A program made the position numbers and the translations under genes. The notes beneath the pieces were generated by a model. The model was not told the DNA's origin and did not search any database. It worked only from the letters and a program-made list of their open reading frames with translations. From JAAYUJ01 sp963698165 (GTDB lineage Bacteria > Desulfobacterota > Syntrophobacteria > Syntrophobacterales > Syntrophobacteraceae), in contig CAVOPT010000006.1 in NCBI GenBank assembly GCA_963698165.1, positions 124,001 through 188,000 on the forward strand: a stretch of 64,000 nucleotides of DNA. The letters run 5' to 3'. The first letter of the stretch is position 1; every line of letters starts with the position of its first letter. Shown piece after piece: positions 16,768 through 24,872 of this stretch.

Positions 16768-17841
16768 TCAGAAGGTGTGAATTCTTTTGATGGGCACCGA
16801 CTCGGAAATCCCGCTCCAGATGTGCGGGAGCATCAAGCGGTTCATGGTGTGAAACCCCGGAGGCGCTGTCATCACCCGGGGAATCATGTTGACGGCAACA
16901 CCCGCCGTTCCCAGACCCCCTCTTTGGGCGATTTCCTCCTTGATCCGAATATCGACGCTCGGGGTGCCGTCGATCCTGGTGTAGTCGCCCAGTTCCTCCC
17001 CGTCTTCTTCCCGGTCCGGCGAGACGATCCCGACCATTTTGAAGTCCAGGATTTGCTCTCCCTCCCGGATTCCGGCTACCTCTTGGCGGAAGCCGCACAC
17101 CCGCCCAGGTCCCACCGCAACAAAAGAGCTTTGCCGCCCTTTCCAGGTAACCATCGGCGCTTTAGTCTGCTTCAGCTCATCCACTCTGAGGCCAAGGCAG
17201 TGGGCCACCATGGCAGCGGTTTCCAGGAGCCCAATATGGCCGATGACCCCCGTTTGGACACCCTTGCTGAATTCGTCGACAGTGAGGCCGGCACCGATGT
17301 GGCGCATCTCATCGGGGCCGTAGGGAGAGAAATCCACCACCCGACGCACAAAGACCCGCTTGACCTCCCAGCACGGGAGAGAACAGACGATCGGCACAAT
17401 GTCCATGACAAAGCCTGGGTTGATACCGACGGCAGTGACGGCCACATTCATTTCCCGGGCTTTTTCGTCAATCACTCGGGCCTGTTCCACGGTCTTACCG
17501 ATCGGGAAAAAGAGCTCCTGGCAGATGGTCACCACATGGCAGCCCCTCTCCAGGGACTGCATGATCGGTTGGAACGCCTCATCGATGAAGGCGGTGGTGG
17601 CGAGCAGCACAACATCCGCGGCAACCGTGTTGAGCACTTCCTCTGTGGGATGGCGCACGGTAATCCCGGTCATCCTGCCCAGTTCAGCCACTTCCCCCAG
17701 GTCTTTGCCGACTTTGGCGGAATCGTGATCGATGGCCCCCACCACCTCAGCCTGCGGCTTTCCTTCCAGGAGTTTCACCATGTTGCTTCCCATGGCGCCG
17801 ACACCGTATTGGATTGCGCGTATCTTCTCCACGGCGATCAT
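16768..17841 (-). CDS. DapB-like NAD(P)-dependent dehydrogenase
   Basis: 357 residues. The N-terminal Rossmann motif is IQYGVGAMGSNMVKLL, followed by VVGAIDHD. The arrangement (VGINPGFVMDIVPIVCS near 145, then VRRVVDFSPYG) resembles 2,4-diaminopentanoate dehydrogenase and dihydrodipicolinate reductase-like proteins, which act on amino or imino acids. The ATG overlaps the stop of the HisD-like gene as ATGA, indicating translational coupling. The nitroreductase follows 9 bases later. Ornithine-fermentation genes that normally accompany diaminopentanoate dehydrogenase are absent, so the substrate may differ. Family assignment is good, reaction unknown. Confidence 0.75.
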   Translation of the reverse strand: MIAVEKIRAIQYGVGAMGSNMVKLLEGKPQAEVVGAIDHDSAKVGKDLGEVAELGRMTGITVRHPTEEVLNTVAADVVLLATTAFIDEAFQPIMQSLERGCHVVTICQELFFPIGKTVEQARVIDEKAREMNVAVTAVGINPGFVMDIVPIVCSLPCWEVKRVFVRRVVDFSPYGPDEMRHIGAGLTVDEFSKGVQTGVIGHIGLLETAAMVAHCLGLRVDELKQTKAPMVTWKGRQSSFVAVGPGRVCGFRQEVAGIREGEQILDFKMVGIVSPDREEDGEELGDYTRIDGTPSVDIRIKEEIAQRGGLGTAGVAVNMIPRVMTAPPGFHTMNRLMLPHIWSGISESVPIKRIHTF

Positions 17842-19130
17842 CTCCTCTTTTGACCCCGCGGTTTCAGAGTCTGCAAACGGATAGCGGCGGCATACCGGTG
17901 GGCATCCATGCCTTCACATATGGACTGAGTTTCCGCAAAGCGGGCCAACTTCAGCGCAGCCGAAACGTCCGTTTCCATATGAGTGACCACTTTCATGAAC
18001 ATCCCCACCCAAAGCCCGCCAGTGTAGCGCGCAGCGGCACCGGTCGGCAGAATATGATTGGGGCCGGCAATCTTGTCCGCGTACACCTCGGCCGTATTCC
18101 GGCCAAGAAAGAGCGACCCGTAGTGCTTCAGGTGAGGAAGTATCTCCCGCGGATTGGCGGTGTGGACCTCAAGGTGTTCGGGTGCATATTCATTGGCATA
18201 GCGAGCAGCATCAGCCAGGTTTTTCACGACCACCACCACGCCCTTGTTTTCCCAGGAGGCGCGGGCCACCTCTTCCGTCGTCCGTTCTTTGAGCTGCCGC
18301 TCGATCTCCTGGAGTGTCGCCTGGGCGAGGGATTCCGAGGTGGTCACCATGGCACCCCGTGCATTGGGATCGTGCTCACACTGAGCAAGCAGGTCTGCAG
18401 CGATGTAGTCGGCTCTGGCCGTGCGGTCGGCAATAACCATGCACTCACTGGGGCCAGCCAGGAAGTCAATGCCGACGGTGCCGAAGACCTGCCGCTTTGC
18501 TTCCATGACATACTGGTTTCCCGGCCCAACGATCAGATCCACCGGGCGGATGGATTCCGTGCCGAAGGTCAGAGCAGCGATAGCCTGGGCACCGCCTACG
18601 CAGTAAATCTCATCGACCCCCATCCGGTGCATGGTATGAAGAATCCCGGCATTGAGGCTGTGGTCGCGTCCCGGTGGGCTGCAAGCCACAACCCGTTTCA
18701 CTCCGGCGACCTTGGCGGGCATTACCGACATCACCGCCGAGGTGAGACAGGGGTAACGGCCGGCGGGGACGTAACAGCCGCAGGAGTCCACTGGAATGAT
18801 GCGCTGCCCCATCTTCATGCCCGGTTCAAATTCCCGCTCAAATTCGACGATGCTCTCTCGCTGCGCCCTGGCAAAAGCCTCCACCCTTTCGATGGCATAA
18901 TCCAGTTCCTCAATCACCTCGGGAGCAAGACGATCCCTGGCCAACGCCGCCTCGTCGGCAGTAACGCGGAATGAGGCGGGCACGACCCTGTCAAACTTCT
19001 TGGCGTAGTAGCGAAGAGCCTGGTCGCCTTCCTTCCTGACCTTGTTCAAGATAGCACCAACGGTTTTCCGCAGCTGTCGAATGTCTTCTTCGGTCACAGG
19101 TTTAGCCTGCTTGATTTCGCGGTAATACAT
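17838..19130 (-). CDS. Histidinol dehydrogenase-family NAD-dependent alcohol dehydrogenase
   Basis: 430 residues. Zn ligands of the HisD family are conserved: Gln250 and His253 (AQCEHDPNARG), Asp352 (YADKIAGPNHILPT) and His411 (EGMDAHRYAA), as are the Glu-His pair in YAPEHLEV (318-319). The substrate-facing segment CGCYVPAGRYPCLTSAVMSV differs from biosynthetic HisD, and the protein sits with a TRAP transporter, not with his genes, so a catabolic role is more likely. HpsN, a HisD relative, oxidises dihydroxypropanesulfonate; this is one possible analogue. Overlaps the next gene by 4 bases. 168 bases separate it from the transporter gene before it. Confidence 0.8.
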   Translation of the reverse strand: MYYREIKQAKPVTEEDIRQLRKTVGAILNKVRKEGDQALRYYAKKFDRVVPASFRVTADEAALARDRLAPEVIEELDYAIERVEAFARAQRESIVEFEREFEPGMKMGQRIIPVDSCGCYVPAGRYPCLTSAVMSVMPAKVAGVKRVVACSPPGRDHSLNAGILHTMHRMGVDEIYCVGGAQAIAALTFGTESIRPVDLIVGPGNQYVMEAKRQVFGTVGIDFLAGPSECMVIADRTARADYIAADLLAQCEHDPNARGAMVTTSESLAQATLQEIERQLKERTTEEVARASWENKGVVVVVKNLADAARYANEYAPEHLEVHTANPREILPHLKHYGSLFLGRNTAEVYADKIAGPNHILPTGAAARYTGGLWVGMFMKVVTHMETDVSAALKLARFAETQSICEGMDAHRYAAAIRLQTLKPRGQKRR

Positions 19131-19298
19131 GGGCTTTACCTCCTTTTCATGCTGATCGCCACAGAGCGACTCACTCGCTTTTTCTCCCCATTTCCCTCAT
19201 TCCCGGCTAGCGCATGGCCATGCACAAAGGGCCGGATTTCACTCCCTCATGGATGCCGGGCTGCAAGGTTATCGATTAAACCATTCAGTTCCCTCTCT

Positions 19299-20195
19299 TC
19301 ACCCCTCCCTGAGCCCCACCAGAAGGGCGGCTGAAACGATCAGCGCGACACTCATCCACGATATGAGGGAGGGATACTCCCCCACCAGCATCATGCCCAG
19401 GAGGATGCAGAAAGGCACCTCCGAGAGGGCCACAACGCTGCTTTCATGGGCTTTGAGAAAAAGCCCGGCGACGTTGATCAGCAACATCGGCGCCGCCGTG
19501 CAGAAGATACCGTAGACCAGCAGGTAGAGGTAATTTGTGCCCGAGATCCCGCGCCACCATGTGAAGACCGTCACCGGCGCAATGGCAAGAGTCAACAGCA
19601 GGAACTGCCAGATGGTGGAATTGATGACCTCCCCGTGCTCCATGGCAAATTTTCGGGCGACCACAAAGTAGCCGCCGAAGGTCGCTCCGCATAGGAGCGC
19701 CAGAGTATTGCCAAGCATAATGTTGGAAGAAGGGACGATCCCTTCCCTGGCCGCAGGAGTCCTATGAATGGCAAGCAGACAAACACCGGCGAGGCCCAGC
19801 AAGATGGCGAACTGATGGCGGGAACGGATCTTTTCCCCCAGGACGAGCCAGCCCAGAATTGCAGCGAAGACGGGGGCGGTGAAGCTGAGAGCGATGGCAT
19901 TGGCCACCGTCGTATAAAAATTGCTCAGAATGAAAGCCCCGTTGACAACGAGGATGACCAGGGCCGCAAAGCAGGTAAGTTTAAAGGCTCTTCGCTCAAG
20001 GACCAGCGACGAGCCCCTGTGCCAGGTTACCCAGTAAATCCCCAGAGCGGTCAAACCAATGGGATAGCGCCAGGAAAGAATGTCAAGGAAATCCGCACCA
20101 TTCGCCTGCAGGAGCTTGGTGAACGGGCCACTGGCTCCCCACAGCGCGGAGGCCAGGAGAACCAGCAGCATGCCGTTGATCTTGCCCTTGTCCAT
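19299..20195 (-). CDS. EamA/DMT-family transporter
   Basis: 298 residues, about ten predicted membrane helices in two EamA repeats, first helix MLLVLLASALWGASGPFTKL, with GWLVLGEKIRSRHQFAILL near the end of repeat one and LGMMLVGEYPSLISWMSV near the end of repeat two. DMT transporters usually export or exchange amino acids, nucleotides or metabolites. ATG 20195 is 16 bases after the DctM stop; 32 extra residues upstream overlap DctM and are not membrane-like. Its presence between an uptake system and dehydrogenases suggests export of a product or side metabolite; this is an inference. Confidence 0.82.
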   Translation of the reverse strand: MDKGKINGMLLVLLASALWGASGPFTKLLQANGADFLDILSWRYPIGLTALGIYWVTWHRGSSLVLERRAFKLTCFAALVILVVNGAFILSNFYTTVANAIALSFTAPVFAAILGWLVLGEKIRSRHQFAILLGLAGVCLLAIHRTPAAREGIVPSSNIMLGNTLALLCGATFGGYFVVARKFAMEHGEVINSTIWQFLLLTLAIAPVTVFTWWRGISGTNYLYLLVYGIFCTAAPMLLINVAGLFLKAHESSVVALSEVPFCILLGMMLVGEYPSLISWMSVALIVSAALLVGLREG

Positions 20196-20211
20196 GGAGA
20201 TCGCCCGGTGC

Positions 20212-21498
20212 TCAATAAAATCCCGCCAGCTTCGGGATAGTGAGGGTGAGGATGGGAAAATAGGAAATGAGGAGCAGCACGACAATCTCAATCAGAAGAA
20301 AAGGGATGACCGCCTGGATCAGCGGTTCCAGCTTGACCTTGCCAATGGCGCAGATGACGAACAGGTTGGTCCCGACCGGTGGCGTGATGAGTCCGATCAG
20401 CAGATTCACGCAGATGACCATGCCGAAGTGCAGGGGATGAAGACCAAACTGCATGGCAGCGGGATGCAACAGCGGAGCCATGATGAGGATAGCGGGAAAG
20501 GTGTCGACGAGCATGCCGATGACGAGAAAGACCACATTCACGATGGCAAGAAATACGTAAACGTTGTCGGTGACGGAGACAAAAAAGGAAACAACCGCCT
20601 TTCCCACATCATTGATGGTCAGCACCCAGCTCAGAATGTTGGTCGTCCCCAGGAGGAGCAGAATGATGCTGCTGATCTTGGCCGTGGTGAAAAACATTTC
20701 GGGAAGATCCCGCCAGCGCACCGTCTTCAGCACAAAGAGGCAGACCACGATGGCATAGAAGGCGCCGGCTGCGGCCGCTTCAGTGGCGGTAAAGACGCCG
20801 CCCAGAATCCCGCCGACGATGATCACGGGCATGATGAGGGCGACCATGCCGGTTTTGGATGTCTCCAGGATCTCCCGCCAACTGAGGGACGTGGTTCTCC
20901 GCGGGTAATTCCGCCTCTTGCTGATCACATAGGCCACCAGCATCAACCCAAGCCCGACCAGCACCCCGGGGACAATTCCGGCAACGAACATACCGCCGAT
21001 GGAGACACCGGTAGCCAGGGAATAGATGACGAAGGTCAGGCTGGGGGGGATGATGGGCCCGATAACAGCTGCGGCGGCAATGACCGCACAGCTGAAGTGT
21101 TCATCATATTTCTCCTTCTTCATGGCCGGAATCAGCACCGAGCCGACGGCGGTGGCATCGGCGGTAGCCGAGCCGGTGATGCCGGCAAAGATCATGCTTC
21201 CGACGATGGCGGTCTGGGCCAGGCCGCCGCTGATCTTCCCGACCAGAATGTTGGAGAACTTGACCAGACGATCGGTCACCCCGCCTTTGGCCATGATTTC
21301 CCCGGCTAAAACGAAGAAAGGAATGGCCATCAAGGGAAAGGAATCGATGCCTTTCAGGATGCGGATGACGATGACGTGCAAGGGGACATTGCCCATGACC
21401 AGGATGGCACCCAGGGAGGCAATGCCGGTGGAAAAAGCGATGGGAACACCCGCCATGAGCGTGATGACAAAAAGAGCGGACAGGACCACGATCACCAT
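20212..21498 (-). CDS. dctM: TRAP transporter large membrane subunit (DctM)
   Basis: 428 residues, about twelve hydrophobic segments. Family marks are IAFSTGIASLGAILV, ANFxG-type loops, PFFVLAGEIMAKGGVTDRLV near 75 and PPVGTNLFVICAIGKV near the end. It is the ion-coupled permease of a TRAP system that takes up organic acids against a sodium gradient. Three bases separate it from the DctQ stop. Inner membrane. Confidence 0.93.
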   Translation of the reverse strand: MVIVVLSALFVITLMAGVPIAFSTGIASLGAILVMGNVPLHVIVIRILKGIDSFPLMAIPFFVLAGEIMAKGGVTDRLVKFSNILVGKISGGLAQTAIVGSMIFAGITGSATADATAVGSVLIPAMKKEKYDEHFSCAVIAAAAVIGPIIPPSLTFVIYSLATGVSIGGMFVAGIVPGVLVGLGLMLVAYVISKRRNYPRRTTSLSWREILETSKTGMVALIMPVIIVGGILGGVFTATEAAAAGAFYAIVVCLFVLKTVRWRDLPEMFFTTAKISSIILLLLGTTNILSWVLTINDVGKAVVSFFVSVTDNVYVFLAIVNVVFLVIGMLVDTFPAILIMAPLLHPAAMQFGLHPLHFGMVICVNLLIGLITPPVGTNLFVICAIGKVKLEPLIQAVIPFLLIEIVVLLLISYFPILTLTIPKLAGFY

Positions 21499-21501
21499 CA
21501 G

Positions 21502-21993
21502 CTATTCCTCTCTTCTCTCGTGGTCAAAGAGCGTGACATAGATGAGTTTGAGGCACACGAGGAACATCAGGAGGGCGGAAACCGGCACCGCCGCGTAGAC
21601 AACCACCATGGGAATCTGCAGTGCCGAGGACTTGAGATCCTGGAATTTGCCCAGAATCGCCGTTCCCTGCCAGGTGACGACGCACAGGAAGATGCCCATG
21701 AGGATATGGGAGACCACCACGATCACCTTCATCACCGTCGGGTTCAGACGCTCCAACAAAAAGGTTACCCCCACATGGGAGCCTTCATGATACGCATAAA
21801 TCGCCGCCAGGAGGCCGGACCAGATCATGAGGTAGCGTGACAGTTCCTCCGGCCAGCTCAGGGCCGAATTGAGGACATAGCGGCAAAACACCTGCAGCAC
21901 GATGGCCAACAACATGACACCGACCATGGCCGAGATCACCGCCTTCAGGACCCTGTCCGTCCAGTTGACGAGCATTCCGATAAAACTCATCAT
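21502..21993 (-). CDS. dctQ: TRAP transporter small membrane subunit (DctQ)
   Basis: 163 residues, four hydrophobic helices (VISAMVGVMLLAIVLQVFCR first), with the DctQ marks CRYVLNSALSWPEELSRYLM and GSHVGVTFLLERL. It pairs with DctM in the inner membrane. Two adjacent ATG codons occur at 21993 and 21990. Upstream is a 92-base gap to the periplasmic component. Confidence 0.92.
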   Translation of the reverse strand: MMSFIGMLVNWTDRVLKAVISAMVGVMLLAIVLQVFCRYVLNSALSWPEELSRYLMIWSGLLAAIYAYHEGSHVGVTFLLERLNPTVMKVIVVVSHILMGIFLCVVTWQGTAILGKFQDLKSSALQIPMVVVYAAVPVSALLMFLVCLKLIYVTLFDHERREE

Positions 21994-22085
21994 ACCGCTG
22001 CACCCTCTGTTTCCTTTGGCCTCACTGCTGGATAGAGCGTTCGGGGGCCGAATCGCCTTTCGAGTTATGCGGCCCCCAGCAATTG

Positions 22086-23141
22086 CTACAGAGCCTCTTT
22101 GGCAATCTGTTGCTCAATGTCGCTCACCGTTTTCAAAGCCTTATCCACGGTTTCGCTACCGATCTTGCCTCGCAGATAATCGAGGACAGGTTTCTGGGCT
22201 TGCTGCTTGAAGGTGTCTTTGAGAGACTGCGGTGGAATGTAAACTTGCATCCCCTTCTTCTCAAGTTCACTCACAATGCTCACCTTGTTGCCGTAGACGC
22301 GCAGGGCGTACTCGGTATCCGCGCCCAGCCGGGAACCCACGAAGAAGATCTTCTTGATGTTTTCTGGAAGGGATTTATACCATTTGTCATTGGCGTAATA
22401 GAGGTTGAAGGCGAGGACATGCTCGTCCATGGTCATGTATTTCTGAACTTCATAGAACTTGGAATCGTAGACCAGGCCGGGAGGATTCTCTTGCCCGTCC
22501 ACGACACCCTGCTGCAGGGCGCTGTATAGCTCACCCCAGCTGATGGGAGTCGGGGAGCCGCCCAACGCCTTGACCAGCTCCATCATCACGGGAACCGGCT
22601 GAACTCTAAGCTTGAGCCCCTTGATGTCGTCCAGGGATTTGATGGGCCTCTTGTTGTTGGTGAAGCAGCGGAAGCCGTAAGTGGTGGCAGCCAGGATCCT
22701 TACCCCCGTTTTCTGTGCAAAGCCCTCATTCAACTTCTGAAAGAAATCGCTCTGAAAGAACTTCATCACCACGTATTCATTGGAGAAGAGATAAGGGATG
22801 CTCAGTACCAGCATGGGATCATAGAACCCGGTTATGGTCTCATCACCTTGGCACATCTGATAAACGCCGGTTTTCACCCCTTCAAAGAGTTCGTCCAGCG
22901 ACCCAAGTTGATTGGCTGGATATAGATCGATTTTGATTTCGCCGCCGCTGGCGCCTTCGCAATAGGCCTTGAAGGCTTCAAAGCCCTTGGTATTGGCGGC
23001 ATCAGCCAATTCCACGGTGCCGACTTTCAGGTGATACTTTGCTTGCTGTTGCTGCGCCCAGGCGCCCCCCATGGGGAGCAGTGCGAAGCAGAATACAAGC
23101 ATCCCGACCATTCCGACGAATTTCAGTCTCTTCTTTTCCAT
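22086..23141 (-). CDS. dctP: TRAP transporter periplasmic solute-binding protein (DctP)
   Basis: 351 residues. A signal peptide (MEKKRLKFVG, then hydrophobic MLVFCFALLPMGGAWAQ) ends near residue 30. The mature part follows the DctP fold: KVGTVELADAANTKGFEAF, YPANQLGSLDELFEGVKTG, GLKLRVQPVPVMMELVKALG (with the conserved Arg that binds the substrate carboxylate in the family) and SWGELYSALQQGVVDGQENP. ATG 23141 follows AGGAGG by 7 bases; an in-frame ATG 13 codons upstream lacks one. First gene of the transport operon. The ligand cannot be read from the sequence, but TRAP ligands are usually carboxylates or sulfonates. Confidence 0.93.
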   Translation of the reverse strand: MEKKRLKFVGMVGMLVFCFALLPMGGAWAQQQQAKYHLKVGTVELADAANTKGFEAFKAYCEGASGGEIKIDLYPANQLGSLDELFEGVKTGVYQMCQGDETITGFYDPMLVLSIPYLFSNEYVVMKFFQSDFFQKLNEGFAQKTGVRILAATTYGFRCFTNNKRPIKSLDDIKGLKLRVQPVPVMMELVKALGGSPTPISWGELYSALQQGVVDGQENPPGLVYDSKFYEVQKYMTMDEHVLAFNLYYANDKWYKSLPENIKKIFFVGSRLGADTEYALRVYGNKVSIVSELEKKGMQVYIPPQSLKDTFKQQAQKPVLDYLRGKIGSETVDKALKTVSDIEQQIAKEAL

Positions 23142-23263
23142 CGTTCTTCCTCCTGGCAAAGTTTTTTTGTCCTTGGCCATTGCGGCCGCTTAATCCGCCT
23201 GCTGCCGAGCATCGAGCCGGGAAGCGCACAATGCCCTCTGGTCATTCGGGATGGGGGAATCTC

Positions 23264-23662
23264 TCAATTTGAGTTCGAGGACGATTCGAAAACAGCGTCC
23301 AGTTCCCGGTGCATTTTCCGGTAGACGTCGAGTTCGGTGACCACATGTTCCAGTTCGGAGATTTCTCTGAACAGGCTGATGGCCCCGGAGGTATCGATGG
23401 CGATGACACCTCTGCCAATGGCGTCCAGCATTGCTCTGGCATTGCGAAGCGAGTATTCGCACCCGCACGATTGATCAGCCATGGCTTCGCTAACCTCCTG
23501 ATAAAAAGGACCATAATGTCTCTCCAGCCCCTGCCTCATGGGCATTTGATGGCGTCGAGCCAGGATCAGCAACATTTCACTGACACTGTTGCAAACGCTC
23601 AATGATTTCCATTGACCGAGGATTATTTTTGCGCGGGCATAAAGCCCGCCCCACGCATGCAT
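23264..23662 (-). pseudogene. Remnant of PAS/sigma-54-type regulator
   Basis: From about residue 75 the reading is MLDAIGRGVIAIDTSGAIS (PAS-domain opening), then directly REISELEHVVTELDVYRKMH and RELDAVFESS, a segment typical of the linker before the second PAS domain and AAA+ domain in sigma-54-dependent activators. The rest of such a protein (second PAS, GAFTGA-bearing AAA+, HTH; about 400 residues) is absent: a stop follows within four codons and dctP begins 120 bases later. The PAS middle also appears shortened. It lies directly upstream of the TRAP operon, where its regulator would be expected. Confidence 0.6.
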
Positions 23663-24045
23663 TTATTGAGGAGGTGGGATACACTCCCGCCCGTTGACAG
23701 CGACTTTTTTACGTCATTCTATCTACGAACAGCGCCACTAAGTCAACACCATTGAGACTTTCCAGAGGCACTTGCAGAGCGCTGGCCATGGTGATGCGTG
23801 GACAGCGCAAAGCTTGGTGCAGCCTGGGATTGGGGTAGACAGAGGGGGCATGTTGCACGAGGGGGGCATGCAAGGGCATGAAGGAATATGATGACCGTTT
23901 CGGGGCGGGCATCGAGGGTGAACCTGCCCGGCGCCTCACGGAGAATCACGCCACGGCCTGTTTTGCGGGAGATCGCACGAGTCCTCCGGAAGTTGAGCTG
24001 ACCAGCCGGCAGTACCGCCGGATCTGTTCGGACTCGCCTGGACGC
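23663..24045. other. 383-base gap without a clear gene
   Basis: Short overlapping minus-strand frames (23709-23949) show protein-like fragments split between frames (RFTLDARPETVIIFLHAL, then ALQVPLESLNGVDLVALFV), possibly a decayed small gene; I cannot name it. Nothing else stands out. Confidence 0.4.
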
Positions 24046-24330
24046 TCATGCGAAAACGATGACGAAATCGTCCCGCTCCGAAGCAACTTGCTCCAGCACT
24101 TCCCGAAGGCGCAGGAAATCTTTCCCCATGCGGGTTTGTGAAACGGATGCGTCCTCCCAGACCATTTCCAGGGGGCCCTCGAGGTCTGTTGAAAGGACGT
24201 CATACAACGCGTCCAGATTTCGTCCGAAATAGGCGGGAAAATCAAGCTGGCGGGCTATTTCATCATAGAACAGCTCAAGGGAAAGAACATGTCTCCCGGC
24301 AATGGTGCATCGTTTGGGTTCTACCGGCAT
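24046..24330 (-). CDS. Barstar-family ribonuclease inhibitor
   Basis: 94 residues, the usual barstar length. The family core is visible: ELFYDEIARQLDFPAYFGRN followed by LDALYDVLSTDL, matching barstar's YGxNLDALxD helix whose acidic residues plug the barnase active site. It is cytoplasmic (no signal peptide) and its start overlaps the 3' end of the barnase-like gene by 10 bases, so enzyme and inhibitor are co-translated. The pairing supports both assignments. Confidence 0.9.
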   Translation of the reverse strand: MPVEPKRCTIAGRHVLSLELFYDEIARQLDFPAYFGRNLDALYDVLSTDLEGPLEMVWEDASVSQTRMGKDFLRLREVLEQVASERDDFVIVFA

Positions 24331-24812
24331 GGAGGCACCTCCCGGAATGTGGAGTAGTGGTCCACCGTCACATATCTTAGGCCGTCTTCAGAGAAAACGA
24401 GGCGCTTCGGTCCCCGCCGCCCTCCGTTGAAGTCGAGGTCGGCTTCCCTCCACACCCGTCTTCCATCGGGAAGCCTCCGCTCCCGATTTTGGAACACATC
24501 CCCCCCAAGGCTCTTTCCACGCAGCTCGGGATAGGACCACAGGTCCGTTCCGGGCCTCCAGCCCAGCCCCCTCGCTTGCCCCTTGGTGATGAATTGCGGG
24601 GGAAGGGATCCGTTGCCGGTTGCGTTGAGAGTCTCGAGAATATTTGCCAGTTCCACCTCATCAATGTGCGGAGTGAGCTTTTGGTTGAGCTTCCCCACCA
24701 CTTCCGCGCAACTCTCGGCGTGGAGTTGAACCGGGAAGAGGCCGAGTGCCAGAATGACGAGCAGCAGGGCTCGAATGGCACCCGACGCAATTGCTTGTGA
24801 TCGTTCAGACAT
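24321..24812 (-). CDS. Secreted barnase-like ribonuclease
   Basis: 163 residues. Signal peptide: SERSQ then a hydrophobic stretch AIRALLLVILALGLFPVQ, cut near AHAE-type site LHAES at about 32. The C-terminal domain is barnase-like: LPPQFITKGQARGLGW, GKSLGGDVFQNRERRLP, WREADLDFNGG, GPKRLVFS and YVTVDHYSTFRE. The barnase catalytic set is preserved as Glu123, Arg137 and His152 (equivalent to Glu73, Arg87, His102). It should cut RNA outside the cytoplasm after export. The barstar gene overlaps its end. A role in nutrition or competition is an inference; no secretion effector domains are fused. Confidence 0.92.
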   Translation of the reverse strand: MSERSQAIASGAIRALLLVILALGLFPVQLHAESCAEVVGKLNQKLTPHIDEVELANILETLNATGNGSLPPQFITKGQARGLGWRPGTDLWSYPELRGKSLGGDVFQNRERRLPDGRRVWREADLDFNGGRRGPKRLVFSEDGLRYVTVDHYSTFREVPPCR

Positions 24813-24872
24813 GGTTCACGACCCACCGCAAGGCAGAAAATCCCCCCCAGCCCCATCATTCGGATCATTGGA

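Noticed and set aside
20080..21309. 409-codon frame opposite dctM and the EamA gene
   Set aside because: Translation is low-complexity (D, G, H-rich) as expected opposite membrane-protein codons.
23142..23263. Possible sigma-54 promoter before dctP
   Set aside because: GG/GC pairs at 10-base spacing occur but the -24/-12 consensus is not met.
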